A stretch of DNA of 64,000 nt from SZUA-229 sp036567985 (lineage in GTDB: Bacteria > Pseudomonadota > Gammaproteobacteria > SZUA-229), in NCBI GenBank assembly GCA_036567985.1, contig DATCTK010000089.1:52475-116474 (forward strand). The letters run 5' to 3'. The number at the start of each line of letters is the position of its first letter. The first letter of the stretch is position 1. Under the pieces are notes generated by a model. It saw only the letters and a list, made by a program, of their open reading frames with translations, searched no databases and was not told the DNA's origin. Shown in pieces: positions 27,310 through 37,280 of the stretch. Position numbers and translations under genes: made by a program.

Positions 27310-29496
27310 ATGATTTCCAGTCGCATCAAAGACAGCATAGACCCGAATGCCCTGCAGCAAATTGCCGAGGCACGGCATCATGATCCATTCAGTCTACTTG
27401 GTAACCAGACGGCTCATGCCGATGTGTTTCTACTGGCCTATGCGCCGGACACAAAGGACCTGCAAATCATCGAAACGCAGCAGTCGGGCCAGCGCCTTGA
27501 GTCCAGCGACTTTTTTGTGTTTGATCTGCAGCAGCAAACACTGCCCGGCCATTACCGCTTCAGGCGCTGTGATAACCAGGATCAGCTCAACGAGTATTAC
27601 GACCCCTACAGTTTTTCTCCACAGATAGGCGAACTGGATCTGCACCTGTTTGGAGAAGGCAGACACCTGCATATTTATCGCCAGCTTGGGGCTCATCCGG
27701 TACAGATTGATGGCATCGATGGTATCCGTTTCGCCACCTGGGCACCCAATGCCTCGGCGGTGAGTGTATGTGGTGACTTCAATCACTGGGACAACCGACG
27801 CCATCCGATGCGCTGTCACGGCAGCAGCGGCGTATGGGAATTATTTATTCCGGGATTACCGGCCGGCACGCTGTATAAATTCGCCATCCGCAATCGTCAC
27901 AGCGGCCATATACTGTTCAAATCCGACCCCTATGCCCAGCAACTGGAGATGCGCCCCCACACCGCCTCGGTGGTGCGCGATGATACAGCCTATCAATGGC
28001 AGGATCAGGCCTGGCTGCAACAGCGTGAAGCCTTCGACTGGTTACATCAGCCACTCTCGATCTACGAATGCCACCTGGGTTCCTGGCAACGGGATGATCA
28101 GGGTGACTTTCTTAATTACCGTGAACTGGCGCATCGACTGGTGGATTACGTCAAACCACTGGGGTTCAGCCATATCGAACTGCTGCCGATAACCGAACAC
28201 CCGCTGGATGCCTCCTGGGGCTACCAGACCACCGGTTACTTTGCCCCCACCCGACGCTTCGGCGAAGCCAGTGATTTTCGCTATTTCGTGGATTACTGCC
28301 ACCAGCATGACATAGGCGTGATTCTCGACTGGGTGCCGGCGCATTTTCCCAAGGACGAGCACGGCCTGGCCCGTTACGATGGCAGCCCATTATATGAACA
28401 CGAAGACCCGCGCCGGGGTGAGCACCGGGACTGGGGCACACTGATTTACAACTATGGGCGTAATGAAGTTAAAAACTTTCTGATCTCCAGCGCGATCTTC
28501 TGGCTGGAAGAGTTCCACCTGGATGGCCTGCGCGTGGATGCGGTTGCCTCCATGCTGTACCTGGATTATTCCCGCAATGCCGACGACTGGATTCCCAACC
28601 AGCATGGCGGCAATGAAAATATCGAGGCCATTGAGTTTTTGCGTGAACTGAACAGCGCCACCCATGCCCACTTTCCCGGCACGCTGATTATGGCGGAGGA
28701 ATCCACCGCCTGGCCACAGGTAACCCGCCCGGTGACACTGGGTGGTCTGGGCTTTAGTATGAAATGGAATATGGGCTGGATGCACGACACCCTGAACTAC
28801 CTGGCCCATGACCCGATTTATCGCCATTACCATCACGACAAACTGACCTTTGGCCTGCTCTACCTGTTCAGTGAAAATTTTGTACTGCCGTTTTCACACG
28901 ATGAAGTGGTTCACGGCAAGGGCTCGATGATTAATAAAATGCCCGGTGATGAATGGCAGCGTTTCGCCAACCTGCGCCTGCTCTACAGCTATATGTTCAG
29001 CTATCCCGGCAAGAAGCTGCTGTTTATGGGCTGTGAATTTGCCCAGGGTTATGAATGGAATCACGACACCCCCCTCGACTGGCCCTTACTGCAATACCCC
29101 AACCACAGTGGCATCAAGCAACTGGTAACCGATTTAAATACACTTTACCGGCAACAGCCAGCACTGCATCAATATGATTTTGATCACATGGGGTTTGAAT
29201 GGATTGACTGTCACGATACCGACCAGTCGGTACTCTCCTATTTACGCAAAAGCGATCAGCAGCAGATTGTGGTGATACTCAACTTCACCCCGGTAATTCG
29301 CCACGCTTACCGCATTGGTGTACCGCAAGCGGGGGAGTATGAAATACTCTTTAACTCCGACTCACACTTTTATGCAGGCAGTGACGCCGGTGGTGCTGAT
29401 AAAATCCACACAGAAGACCAGCCCTGGATGAACCGCCCGGTGTCACTGGAACTGACCCTGCCGCCACTTGGCGCACTGATGCTAAAAAAAGTCTGA
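27310..29496 (+). CDS. glgB: 1,4-alpha-glucan branching enzyme
   Basis: 728 residues, the usual GlgB length. It has an N-terminal carbohydrate-binding N1/N2 region (GHHDPFSLLG-like ARHHDPFSLLG, then FATWAPNASAVSVCGDFNHWD) and a GH13 barrel with ILDWVPAHFPKDEHG, the nucleophile segment DGLRVDAVASM, the acid segment IMAEESTAWP and LPFSHDEVVHGKGSM. It introduces alpha-1,6 branches. The start has only a weak ribosome site. The glgA gene follows 29 bases later as a bicistron. Confidence 0.96.
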   Translation: MISSRIKDSIDPNALQQIAEARHHDPFSLLGNQTAHADVFLLAYAPDTKDLQIIETQQSGQRLESSDFFVFDLQQQTLPGHYRFRRCDNQDQLNEYYDPYSFSPQIGELDLHLFGEGRHLHIYRQLGAHPVQIDGIDGIRFATWAPNASAVSVCGDFNHWDNRRHPMRCHGSSGVWELFIPGLPAGTLYKFAIRNRHSGHILFKSDPYAQQLEMRPHTASVVRDDTAYQWQDQAWLQQREAFDWLHQPLSIYECHLGSWQRDDQGDFLNYRELAHRLVDYVKPLGFSHIELLPITEHPLDASWGYQTTGYFAPTRRFGEASDFRYFVDYCHQHDIGVILDWVPAHFPKDEHGLARYDGSPLYEHEDPRRGEHRDWGTLIYNYGRNEVKNFLISSAIFWLEEFHLDGLRVDAVASMLYLDYSRNADDWIPNQHGGNENIEAIEFLRELNSATHAHFPGTLIMAEESTAWPQVTRPVTLGGLGFSMKWNMGWMHDTLNYLAHDPIYRHYHHDKLTFGLLYLFSENFVLPFSHDEVVHGKGSMINKMPGDEWQRFANLRLLYSYMFSYPGKKLLFMGCEFAQGYEWNHDTPLDWPLLQYPNHSGIKQLVTDLNTLYRQQPALHQYDFDHMGFEWIDCHDTDQSVLSYLRKSDQQQIVVILNFTPVIRHAYRIGVPQAGEYEILFNSDSHFYAGSDAGGADKIHTEDQPWMNRPVSLELTLPPLGALMLKKV

Positions 29497-29525
29497 TCGT
29501 TTATTTTCCCGGTGCCTAATAAATC

Positions 29526-30980
29526 ATGAATAAAATTCTGTATATCAGCAGTGAAGCCTTCCCACTGGTAAAAACCGGCGGCCTTGCGGATGTCGCCGGC
29601 AGTCTGCCAGTCGCGGTCAAGCAACATGCACAGGATATTCGCCTGTGTCTGCCCGCCTACCCGGAAGTGATCAGCAAACTCAAGCACTATGATGTACGTA
29701 CAGAAACCCGCTATTACAATCAATCGGTGCGCATTTTACAAAGCACCTTACCCGGCAGCGATGTCACCCTGTGGCTGGTGGACTGCCCCAGCCTGTTTAT
29801 GCGCCCCGGCGGCCCCTACTCAGATGCACACGGACATGAATGGCACGATAATGCACTGCGTTTTGCAGTGTTTTGTCGAGCGGCGGCAGACATTGCTCGG
29901 GATCAGTTACAACTCGACTGGGCAGCGGATATTGTGCACTGCAACGACTGGCAAAGCGGGCTGGTACCTGCGTTTCTAGAACAACACACAGATCGCCCGG
30001 CGAGCGTATTTACCATTCATAACCTGGCCTACCAGGGGCTGTTTAATCAGCAGACCTTTTATGATCTGAACCTGCCCCCTGAACTGTGGCACTTTAATGC
30101 ACTGGAGTTTTACGGTCAGTTATCCTTTATCAAGGGTGGACTTGTGTTCGCCGACAAACTCACCACCGTCAGCCCCAACTATGCGCGGGAAATCTGTCTG
30201 CCGGAGTTTGGCTATGGACTGGACGGTTTGCTGCGCTACCGCGAAGACGATTTACTGGGCATATTAAACGGTATAGATCATCAACACTGGGACCCACAAA
30301 CCGATCATCACCTGCCCCATCATTACAATAGCCGTAGCCTGGATAACAAAACTCTCAACAAACTGGCATTACAGAAAAAGCTGGGGCTTGAGGAAGATGC
30401 GGAGATTCCCATGCTGGGCATGGTGAGTCGACTGGTGGAACAGAAAGGCCTGGAAATTATTCTGCAATGTCTGCCGCTACTGCAACACAAGCCATTACAA
30501 CTGGTGATACTGGGCACCGGGGAACTGCATTATGAAATTCAGTTAGCGGAATTTGCGCAACAGCACCCGCACAAAGTGTCGGTCACTATCGGTTATAACG
30601 AAGCCCTGGCACATCAGATCGAAGCCGCCAGCGACCTCTACCTGATGCCCTCAAGTTTTGAACCCTGTGGCTTAAACCAGCTGTACAGTCTACGTTACGG
30701 TACACTGCCCATTGTTAATGCAGTAGGTGGACTGGCGGATACCGTGGTGCATGCCAGCGAACAGAACCGAAAACGCAAAACTGCCAATGGCTTTGTGCTG
30801 CAAAACTATTCATCCGCCGCGCTGCTGGATACAATTGACCAGGCCTGTGCCCTGTTCCCACAAAAAAAGCTGTGGCAACAGTTACAGATCAATGGCATGA
30901 AGTGCGATCATTCCTGGGATAACCGCGCACAGCATTACATTACACTCTACGACAGCCTGCTCTGTGAAAAGCGCGTTTAG
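29526..30980 (+). CDS. glgA: Glycogen synthase (ADP-glucose)
   Basis: 484-residue GT5 enzyme that elongates glycogen from ADP-glucose. KTGGLADVAGSLP at residues 15-27 is the ADP-glucose loop; HCNDWQSGLVPAF, LGMVSRLVEQKGLE and the C-terminal E-x7-E region SSFEPCGLNQLYSLRYGTLPIV are intact. It follows glgB closely and converges with the SAP-domain gene 20 bases downstream. Confidence 0.96.
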   Translation: MNKILYISSEAFPLVKTGGLADVAGSLPVAVKQHAQDIRLCLPAYPEVISKLKHYDVRTETRYYNQSVRILQSTLPGSDVTLWLVDCPSLFMRPGGPYSDAHGHEWHDNALRFAVFCRAAADIARDQLQLDWAADIVHCNDWQSGLVPAFLEQHTDRPASVFTIHNLAYQGLFNQQTFYDLNLPPELWHFNALEFYGQLSFIKGGLVFADKLTTVSPNYAREICLPEFGYGLDGLLRYREDDLLGILNGIDHQHWDPQTDHHLPHHYNSRSLDNKTLNKLALQKKLGLEEDAEIPMLGMVSRLVEQKGLEIILQCLPLLQHKPLQLVILGTGELHYEIQLAEFAQQHPHKVSVTIGYNEALAHQIEAASDLYLMPSSFEPCGLNQLYSLRYGTLPIVNAVGGLADTVVHASEQNRKRKTANGFVLQNYSSAALLDTIDQACALFPQKKLWQQLQINGMKCDHSWDNRAQHYITLYDSLLCEKRV

Positions 30981-31000
30981 AGTTCTGTTATGTGATGCTG

Positions 31001-31204
31001 TCAGCTTTTCAGTTTTTTCGCCGAGCTAAAGCAGTCGTCACGCCATAAACAGTTGTACTGATCACACACTCCGTCGCGCGCCGTGGCAAAACAGCCGAAG
31101 TTACCTTCACTGAGCTGTATAGTTTTAACCAGCTCTACCTTGCTCATGCGTGATGGTTTAATGCCATGATCTTTGGCGATGGTTTTTATATCCTGCATAT
31201 TCAT
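31001..31204 (-). CDS. SAP-domain mini-protein with Cys motif
   Basis: 67 residues. The first 35 form a SAP/Rho-N-like helix-extended-helix (MNMQDIKTIAKDHGIKPSRMSKVELVKTIQ), a putative nucleic-acid-binding fold. The second half holds four Cys: GCFATARDGVCDQYNCLWRDDC, which could bind a metal. Similar short SAP proteins are found in proteobacteria and are uncharacterised as far as I know. Located between glgA and pgl on the opposite strand to glgA; the upstream ribosome site GGAGG is about 6-9 bases from the ATG. Confidence 0.8.
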   Translation of the reverse strand: MNMQDIKTIAKDHGIKPSRMSKVELVKTIQLSEGNFGCFATARDGVCDQYNCLWRDDCFSSAKKLKS

Positions 31205-31553
31205 ACTGAATCCTCCAGATTAACCGCATTGAATCTCTATCGTCGTGCTTTGATAATGAGTGATTATATCCAGTTACCATGTCACGGGGTCTGAACAGGT
31301 TAAACTTTTAACAGACAAATATTACACCAGGACGACAGCTGTAACAGACCGTTTTTGCAATGGGTGGCTTTAAGCTGAAAGCAATATGCAGGCCACAAAC
31401 AAATACATAAACGGCCCGGTCCACAAGCCTTAAGAACACGGCTTGAACCAATATCAGGCGATGCACCTCTATCGCAACCGCACTGATAAGATGCAGAGTG
31501 AAACCAACGGCACCGGTTCTGTGCTAAATAGCCTGTGCGTTATCGTCAGCGGC
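31205..31553. other. Intergenic region upstream of the SAP gene
   Basis: 349 bp between the SAP gene start and the pgl stop. I see no repeat, RNA gene or terminator that I could support. Confidence 0.3.
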
Positions 31554-32216
<663 letters not shown>

Positions 32217-32313
32217 GATGAGCCTCTATGCCTTAAGCGTTGGGTTAACTGGGGCAATGCTAACACGCCTTACCCGCCTGATGATGCTATTCCGAATTGA
32301 AAAGTATGCGCAA

Positions 32314-33810
32314 TCAGGCCGGCTTGTGCCAGCCACTCACACAGTCGGTAAACAGACGTTCCATGCCCGGCACATCCCAGCTACCAGAACGGTAACGGTC
32401 GACCGAAATGCGGTCTTTCCAGGCCTCCATTAGCGGTTCGATAATCGACCAGCTTTCCTCAACTTCATCGGCGCGGGAAAACAGCGTGGCATCACCAATC
32501 AGCACATCGTGCAATAGCACCTCGTAAGCGTCCGACACATCATCGCCATTTTCCGAATAGGGTGCGCGCATCGCCATGCGCTGAGAGTCTGTGGTGAGCC
32601 CCGGTTTTTTTGCATTCATATGCAGGGTAATACCTTCGTCCGGATGCACCCGAAAAATCAGTGAATTGGCCCGGGGTGGCGTGGCGTGGGTATCGAACAG
32701 ATTAAACGGTGGTTTACGAAAACGGATAACGATTTCCGACACCCGTTCCGGCAGACGCTTGCCCGTCCATAAAATAAACGGCACCCCCTGCCAGCGCCAG
32801 TTGTCGATATGAAAACGCACCGCGGCAAAGGTTTCGGTAACAGAGTCCGGTGACACATCATCTTCGGCCACATAGGCTTTAACCGCCTCGCCCTGCACCG
32901 TGCCCGAACCGTATTGTGCCGCTACCGCCTGCGCGCTAATGTCCGCCTCGGCAAAACTGCGCACTGCACGCAGTACTTTGATTTTTTCATCACGCACCGC
33001 ATCGGCAGTGAATTCCACCGGTGGCTCCATCGCCACCAGGGTCATCACCTGCATCAGGTGACTCTGGATCATGTCACGCAATGCGCCGGCTTTTTCATAA
33101 TAGTTGGCACGGTATTCGATACCGATGGATTCCGCCGCGGATATCTGGATATGGTCGATAAAGTTTCTGTTCCACAAGGGTTCCAGAATACTGTTGGCAA
33201 AGCGATACACCAGCAGGTTCTGTACGCTTTCCTTGCCCAGGTAGTGGTCAATACGGTAAATCTGCGATTCATTCAGCAGCTGCTGTAAATCATGGTTCAG
33301 CGCCTGCGCGCTGGGCAGATCCATACCGAAGGGTTTTTCAATCACCACCCGCCGGTACCCCTGGCCTTCATCGGCCAGCCCCTGGTTGTATAAACCGCCG
33401 GCAATGGTGGTGTACCAGCGGGGTGGCACCGCACAGTAAAACAGTGCATTCACCTGTCCGTGCAGATTTTCCAGCGAGTCGGCCAGTGCCTGGTAGGTGC
33501 TTTCCTGTTCCAGGTCACCGGCAACCGATTTGAGCATACTGCTGAATGCCTGCCATTGCGCTTCATCCAGCTGGATATCGGTGCAGTATTTGTTTAAGCC
33601 TTCACGTAATGAGCGGGTCCACTCCTCGTGAGTCCGATCTTTGAATACACCGATGATCTTGCTGTCCGGGTGCAATAGACCACAACGCAACATTTTAATC
33701 AGCGCGGGAATCAGTTTGCGTTTGGTTAAATCGCCACCGGCACCGAGAATCACAATGTTCGCCGGTTCGGTGGCTTCACCACCGATACATACCATGTCTG
33801 CTGTTTCCAC
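32314..33810 (-). CDS. zwf: Glucose-6-phosphate 1-dehydrogenase
   Basis: 498 residues; oxidises glucose 6-phosphate with NADP or NAD. Coenzyme loop GAGGDLTKRKLIPAL near residue 24, catalytic segment RIDHYLGKESVQNLL and EKPFGMDLPSA are present. The start at 33810 is a GTG with GAGG five bases upstream; the ATG at 33795 is 21 bases from that site and less likely. Between gnd (23-base gap) and pgl. Confidence 0.95.
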   Translation of the reverse strand: METADMVCIGGEATEPANIVILGAGGDLTKRKLIPALIKMLRCGLLHPDSKIIGVFKDRTHEEWTRSLREGLNKYCTDIQLDEAQWQAFSSMLKSVAGDLEQESTYQALADSLENLHGQVNALFYCAVPPRWYTTIAGGLYNQGLADEGQGYRRVVIEKPFGMDLPSAQALNHDLQQLLNESQIYRIDHYLGKESVQNLLVYRFANSILEPLWNRNFIDHIQISAAESIGIEYRANYYEKAGALRDMIQSHLMQVMTLVAMEPPVEFTADAVRDEKIKVLRAVRSFAEADISAQAVAAQYGSGTVQGEAVKAYVAEDDVSPDSVTETFAAVRFHIDNWRWQGVPFILWTGKRLPERVSEIVIRFRKPPFNLFDTHATPPRANSLIFRVHPDEGITLHMNAKKPGLTTDSQRMAMRAPYSENGDDVSDAYEVLLHDVLIGDATLFSRADEVEESWSIIEPLMEAWKDRISVDRYRSGSWDVPGMERLFTDCVSGWHKPA

Positions 33811-33833
33811 ATTAACCTCGATCAGTCATCGAA

Positions 33834-34748
33834 CTATTTCAGGGAACGGACACTGTGCCCGCCAAAACCGGCGCGCATGGCATTCAGCACCTTGCCGGCA
33901 AAGGCATTGTCCTGTCGACTGCGAAAACGCATCTGCAGCGCCAGGGTCAGCACCGGTGTGGGCACCGCCAGGTCAATAGAATCCTGCACGGTCCAGCGAC
34001 CTTCACCTGAGTCATCCACATAGTCGCTGAGTGTAGACAGTTGCGGATCATCGGCAAAGGCATCGGCAATTAAATCCAGTAGCCAGGAACGCACCACGCT
34101 GCCGTGTTGCCAGATTTCGGAAATCTGTTGCAGATCTAGCTGCATCTCGTCTTTCGCCTGCAGCATTTCAAAGCCTTCGGCAAACGCCTGCATCATGCCG
34201 TACTCGATACCGTTGTGCACCATTTTCACATAATGCCCGGCACCGGCCGGGCCAACATGCCCCCAGCCTTTGTCGTTTGCCGGCGCCAGTGATTGCAGTG
34301 CCGGGCGCAGCAATTCGATCGCCTGCTCACTGCCACCGGCCATAATACTGTAACCATTGTCCAGCCCCCATACGCCGCCGGAGGTGCCACAGTCAACAAA
34401 GTGAATGCCCTGCTCCGCCAGCCGCTCGGCCCGCTGCATGCTCAGTCTGAAATTGGAGTTGCCACCATCCACCAGCAGGTCACCTTTTTCCACACCGGCC
34501 TGCAGCAGGTCATCGATACTCTGGTCAACATACTGGTGCGGCACCATCAACCAGATCACCCGCGCGGTATCCAGTGCCGACACCAGTTGCGGCAGGCTGC
34601 TCACCGACTGGATCGCCGGGTGTTCCCCGGCCAGCGCCTCGGCACTGCCCGGCTCCACATCATACACCACCAGTTGATGCCCATCGGCCACCAGTCTGCG
34701 CACCATATTGGCGCCCATTTTTCCCAAACCGATCATTGCCAGTTTCAT
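33834..34748 (-). CDS. gnd: 6-phosphogluconate dehydrogenase, short (GntZ-type) form
   Basis: 304 residues, against about 470 in the E. coli enzyme. N-terminal coenzyme loop MIGLGKMGANMVRRL, LVDGGNSNFRLS, VDCGTSGGVWGL and the catalytic HYVKMVHNGIEYGMMQAF. Short forms often prefer NAD over NADP. Decarboxylates 6-phosphogluconate to ribulose 5-phosphate. I chose the ATG at 34748 (MKLAMIGLG), with AGGAG 8 bases upstream, over a longer frame to 34778. First gene of the gnd-zwf-pgl operon. Confidence 0.92.
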   Translation of the reverse strand: MKLAMIGLGKMGANMVRRLVADGHQLVVYDVEPGSAEALAGEHPAIQSVSSLPQLVSALDTARVIWLMVPHQYVDQSIDDLLQAGVEKGDLLVDGGNSNFRLSMQRAERLAEQGIHFVDCGTSGGVWGLDNGYSIMAGGSEQAIELLRPALQSLAPANDKGWGHVGPAGAGHYVKMVHNGIEYGMMQAFAEGFEMLQAKDEMQLDLQQISEIWQHGSVVRSWLLDLIADAFADDPQLSTLSDYVDDSGEGRWTVQDSIDLAVPTPVLTLALQMRFRSRQDNAFAGKVLNAMRAGFGGHSVRSLK

Positions 34749-35256
34749 TGCCGCACTCCTGAAGTTTTTACTTAACATGGCTCTGCGTCAGCCAGAACCG
34801 GCTTTAAGCGCCGGGCGATATTGATTACCCACTCTATACATTAATTGTCTCCGTGCCCGTTTACAACTGGCAGCAAGCTTTGTACCAGCATAACCTGTTT
34901 ACACAGCGACTGATGCATTATCTACTGCAACAAGCCTGTAAAAGCAGGCTCACGTTAAACGGATCTGGGTTTGCTCTGTCGTATAGGTCGCGCTGGTACA
35001 TAATTGATTCTCTGCTGCACTGTAACCATGCCCGGCGCAGTCATTCGGTGCACTGATGGTATAACTTATGCATTCACCAACAGGTAAACGGGCAGACGCA
35101 TCATAACAGCGCCGGGCTGTGCAGAATCAGGCCGCCACAGTGCAGAATGACCCGTGCCGGTGCATCACTCGAAGAAGCCATAACGCCTTGCCCTGTTTCG
35201 GGGCGAGACAACGAACCAGCATAAGGCATTGCAGGTTTATTTACAGGACAGCTACC
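34749..35256. other. Divergent gnd / glgC2 region
   Basis: 508 bp. AT-rich near 34830-34870; contains the ACAGGAC ribosome-site region of glgC2 at about 35243-35250. No RNA gene, repeat or confident operator seen. Confidence 0.35.
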
Positions 35257-36477
35257 ATGATCAACAACATACTCACTATAATCCTTGCCGGCGGCGAAGG
35301 TTCTCGCCTGCAACCCCTTACACTGGGCCGCGCCAAGCCTTCGGTGCCCTTCGGCGGCAAGTACCGCATTATCGACTTTTCCCTCACCAACTGCCTGCAT
35401 TCCGGCCTGCGACGGATTCTGGTGCTCACCCAGTATAAGTCCCATTCATTGCAAAAACATTTACGCGATGGCTGGTCAATTTTTAACCCGGAGCTGGGGG
35501 AATATATTACGCCGGTTCCGGCACAGATGCGCCAGGGTGCCAAATGGTACCAGGGTACTGCCGATGCGATTTACCAGAACACCTATTTACTGCAACGCAG
35601 CGACGCTGAATACACACTGATTCTCTCCGGCGACCATATTTACCGTATGGACTATGCCAATATGCTGCAAAGCCACATCGAGATGCAGGCGGACATTACC
35701 CTGGCCTGTATGAAAGTGCCGCTGGCGCAGGCACCACAATTCGGCATTGTGCACACCGATGAACACCATCAGATCCAGCAGTTTGAGGAAAAACCGGATA
35801 AGCCACAGGCCTGCCTGGATGACCCGGATCATGCACTGGCTTCCATGGGCATTTATATTTTTTCCACCCGTCTGCTGATAGAGGAACTGGAAAAAGACAG
35901 CCTGAATGAAAACTCCAGCCACGACTTCGGCAAGGACATACTGCCCGCACTGATTCGCACCCATAAAGTTGGGGCACACTTTTTCGGTGCCGATGAAGGT
36001 CGCGTATCGCCGGATAAATACTGGCGTGATGTGGGCACCCTCGATGCCTATTACCAGGCGAATATGGATTTGCTGGAAGCAGTACCGCCACTGGATCTGT
36101 ATCAGAACGACTGGCCGATTCGTTCCTACCAGGCGCAGACACCACCGGCCCGTGCCGTGCCCGGCGACTCCGGTAATCAGGGGGTGTTTATCAATTCAAT
36201 ACTGGCCGGTGGCAGCATTATCAGCGGCAGTAATGTGTCCCATTCGGTGTTATTCCAGAATGTGTTTATTGGTGATGGCTCTATCGTGGAGAACTCGGTG
36301 CTGTTCGATAATGTAAAGATCGGTCGCAATGTAAAGCTCGACCACTGTATTATCGATAAATATGTCACCATCCCAGATGGCGAACGCATTGGTTATGACG
36401 ATAAAAATGATCGGGCACGCTTTACAGTTACAGACAACGGCATTGTCGTGGTACCGCAGGGTTATGTATTCGAATAA
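35257..36477 (+). CDS. glgC: Glucose-1-phosphate adenylyltransferase, copy 2
   Basis: 406 residues, same reaction as copy 1 but clearly a diverged paralogue: IILAGGEGSRLQPLTLGRAKPSVPFGGKY at the N-terminus, HIYRMDYANML at the metal Asp, FEEKPDKP at the sugar site, and the C-terminal helix VLFDNVKIGRNVKLDHCII. Start at 35257 (MINNILTII) with AGGA about 7 bases upstream; the longer frame to 35119 has no family counterpart. It stands as a single gene, divergent from gnd and convergent with a regulator, so it is probably controlled separately from copy 1. Confidence 0.94.
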   Translation: MINNILTIILAGGEGSRLQPLTLGRAKPSVPFGGKYRIIDFSLTNCLHSGLRRILVLTQYKSHSLQKHLRDGWSIFNPELGEYITPVPAQMRQGAKWYQGTADAIYQNTYLLQRSDAEYTLILSGDHIYRMDYANMLQSHIEMQADITLACMKVPLAQAPQFGIVHTDEHHQIQQFEEKPDKPQACLDDPDHALASMGIYIFSTRLLIEELEKDSLNENSSHDFGKDILPALIRTHKVGAHFFGADEGRVSPDKYWRDVGTLDAYYQANMDLLEAVPPLDLYQNDWPIRSYQAQTPPARAVPGDSGNQGVFINSILAGGSIISGSNVSHSVLFQNVFIGDGSIVENSVLFDNVKIGRNVKLDHCIIDKYVTIPDGERIGYDDKNDRARFTVTDNGIVVVPQGYVFE

Positions 36478-36516
36478 CAACAGCGACAGTGATTTCAGCT
36501 ACAGACTGGCGCGGGG

Positions 36517-37083
36517 TTATGGCTTGCGCCTCAGCCCCAGCACCTGCATCAGCTCGTCCATATTAATCGGTTTGCTCACACAGGCTTCCGCTCCGGCCAG
36601 CAGCGCGTCTTCTTTGGTTTCCGGGGTCAGGTAGCCTGACATAACAATCACTTTAATCGGCCGGGTCACAGGGTCGGCCTTGAGTAAACGGCACACCTGC
36701 AAACCATCAAGCCCGGACATTTTAAGATCCAGCAGAATGGTCTGCGGTTTGAATTTACGCACTTTAAGCCCGGCGGAGAATCCATCGTTGGCCATCTCGG
36801 TAACCAGTGGAGTATCAATGCTCTGCAACAGTTCACTCAGGCAGCTGGACAGCTGGGTGTCATCATCCACTATCAGCAGACGCTGGGCACCCTCTTTCTG
36901 TAAGCTCAGCTGCAATCCCCTTGAACTGGCAAAGCGCTCTATATCATCCGGCCTGAAACGACTATGCCCATCGGCTGTGGTGCAGGCTTCCAGCTCATTT
37001 TTTTCCACCCACTGCTGCACTGTAGCGGCTGATACCCCAAGTAATTCAGCCACCTGATGAGGGCTGAGTAATGTTTTATTCAT
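36517..37083 (-). CDS. Response regulator with excisionase-type HTH
   Basis: 188 residues. The N-terminal HTH of the excisionase/MerR-like class (LLSPHQVAELLGVSAATVQQWVEKNEL, residues 5-31, then GHSRFRPDDIERFA) precedes a receiver domain with DDD acid pocket (LLIVDDDTQ), phospho-Asp in ILLDLKMSG, VIVMSGY and Lys in SKPINMDEL. This domain order, DNA binding first and receiver last, is unusual compared with OmpR/NarL types. Start at 37083 taken from the HTH boundary; the ribosome site is weak. Neighbour of glgC2 (convergent), divergent from the DHH gene. No cognate kinase beside it. Confidence 0.85.
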   Translation of the reverse strand: MNKTLLSPHQVAELLGVSAATVQQWVEKNELEACTTADGHSRFRPDDIERFASSRGLQLSLQKEGAQRLLIVDDDTQLSSCLSELLQSIDTPLVTEMANDGFSAGLKVRKFKPQTILLDLKMSGLDGLQVCRLLKADPVTRPIKVIVMSGYLTPETKEDALLAGAEACVSKPINMDELMQVLGLRRKP

Positions 37084-37280
37084 ATGTCGGCATGTCCTTA
37101 ATGTATTCAGCACCGGAACAAGCGCTACAAATTTTATGATTTTATCGATTCTTGCGGTTTCAAAACTGAATTGCAAGCCTGTACCGCGCTCCATGTTATC
37201 GGCAGCTTGTGGTAAAACCTGTGGCCATTTTCTGCTAAAGTTAGCGCAAATAATAATTTAACGTAAATGGATAAAAACGT

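Noticed and set aside
35119..35256. 46-residue N-terminal extension of glgC2
   Set aside because: The extension lacks family resemblance, and a ribosome site lies just before the internal ATG at 35257.
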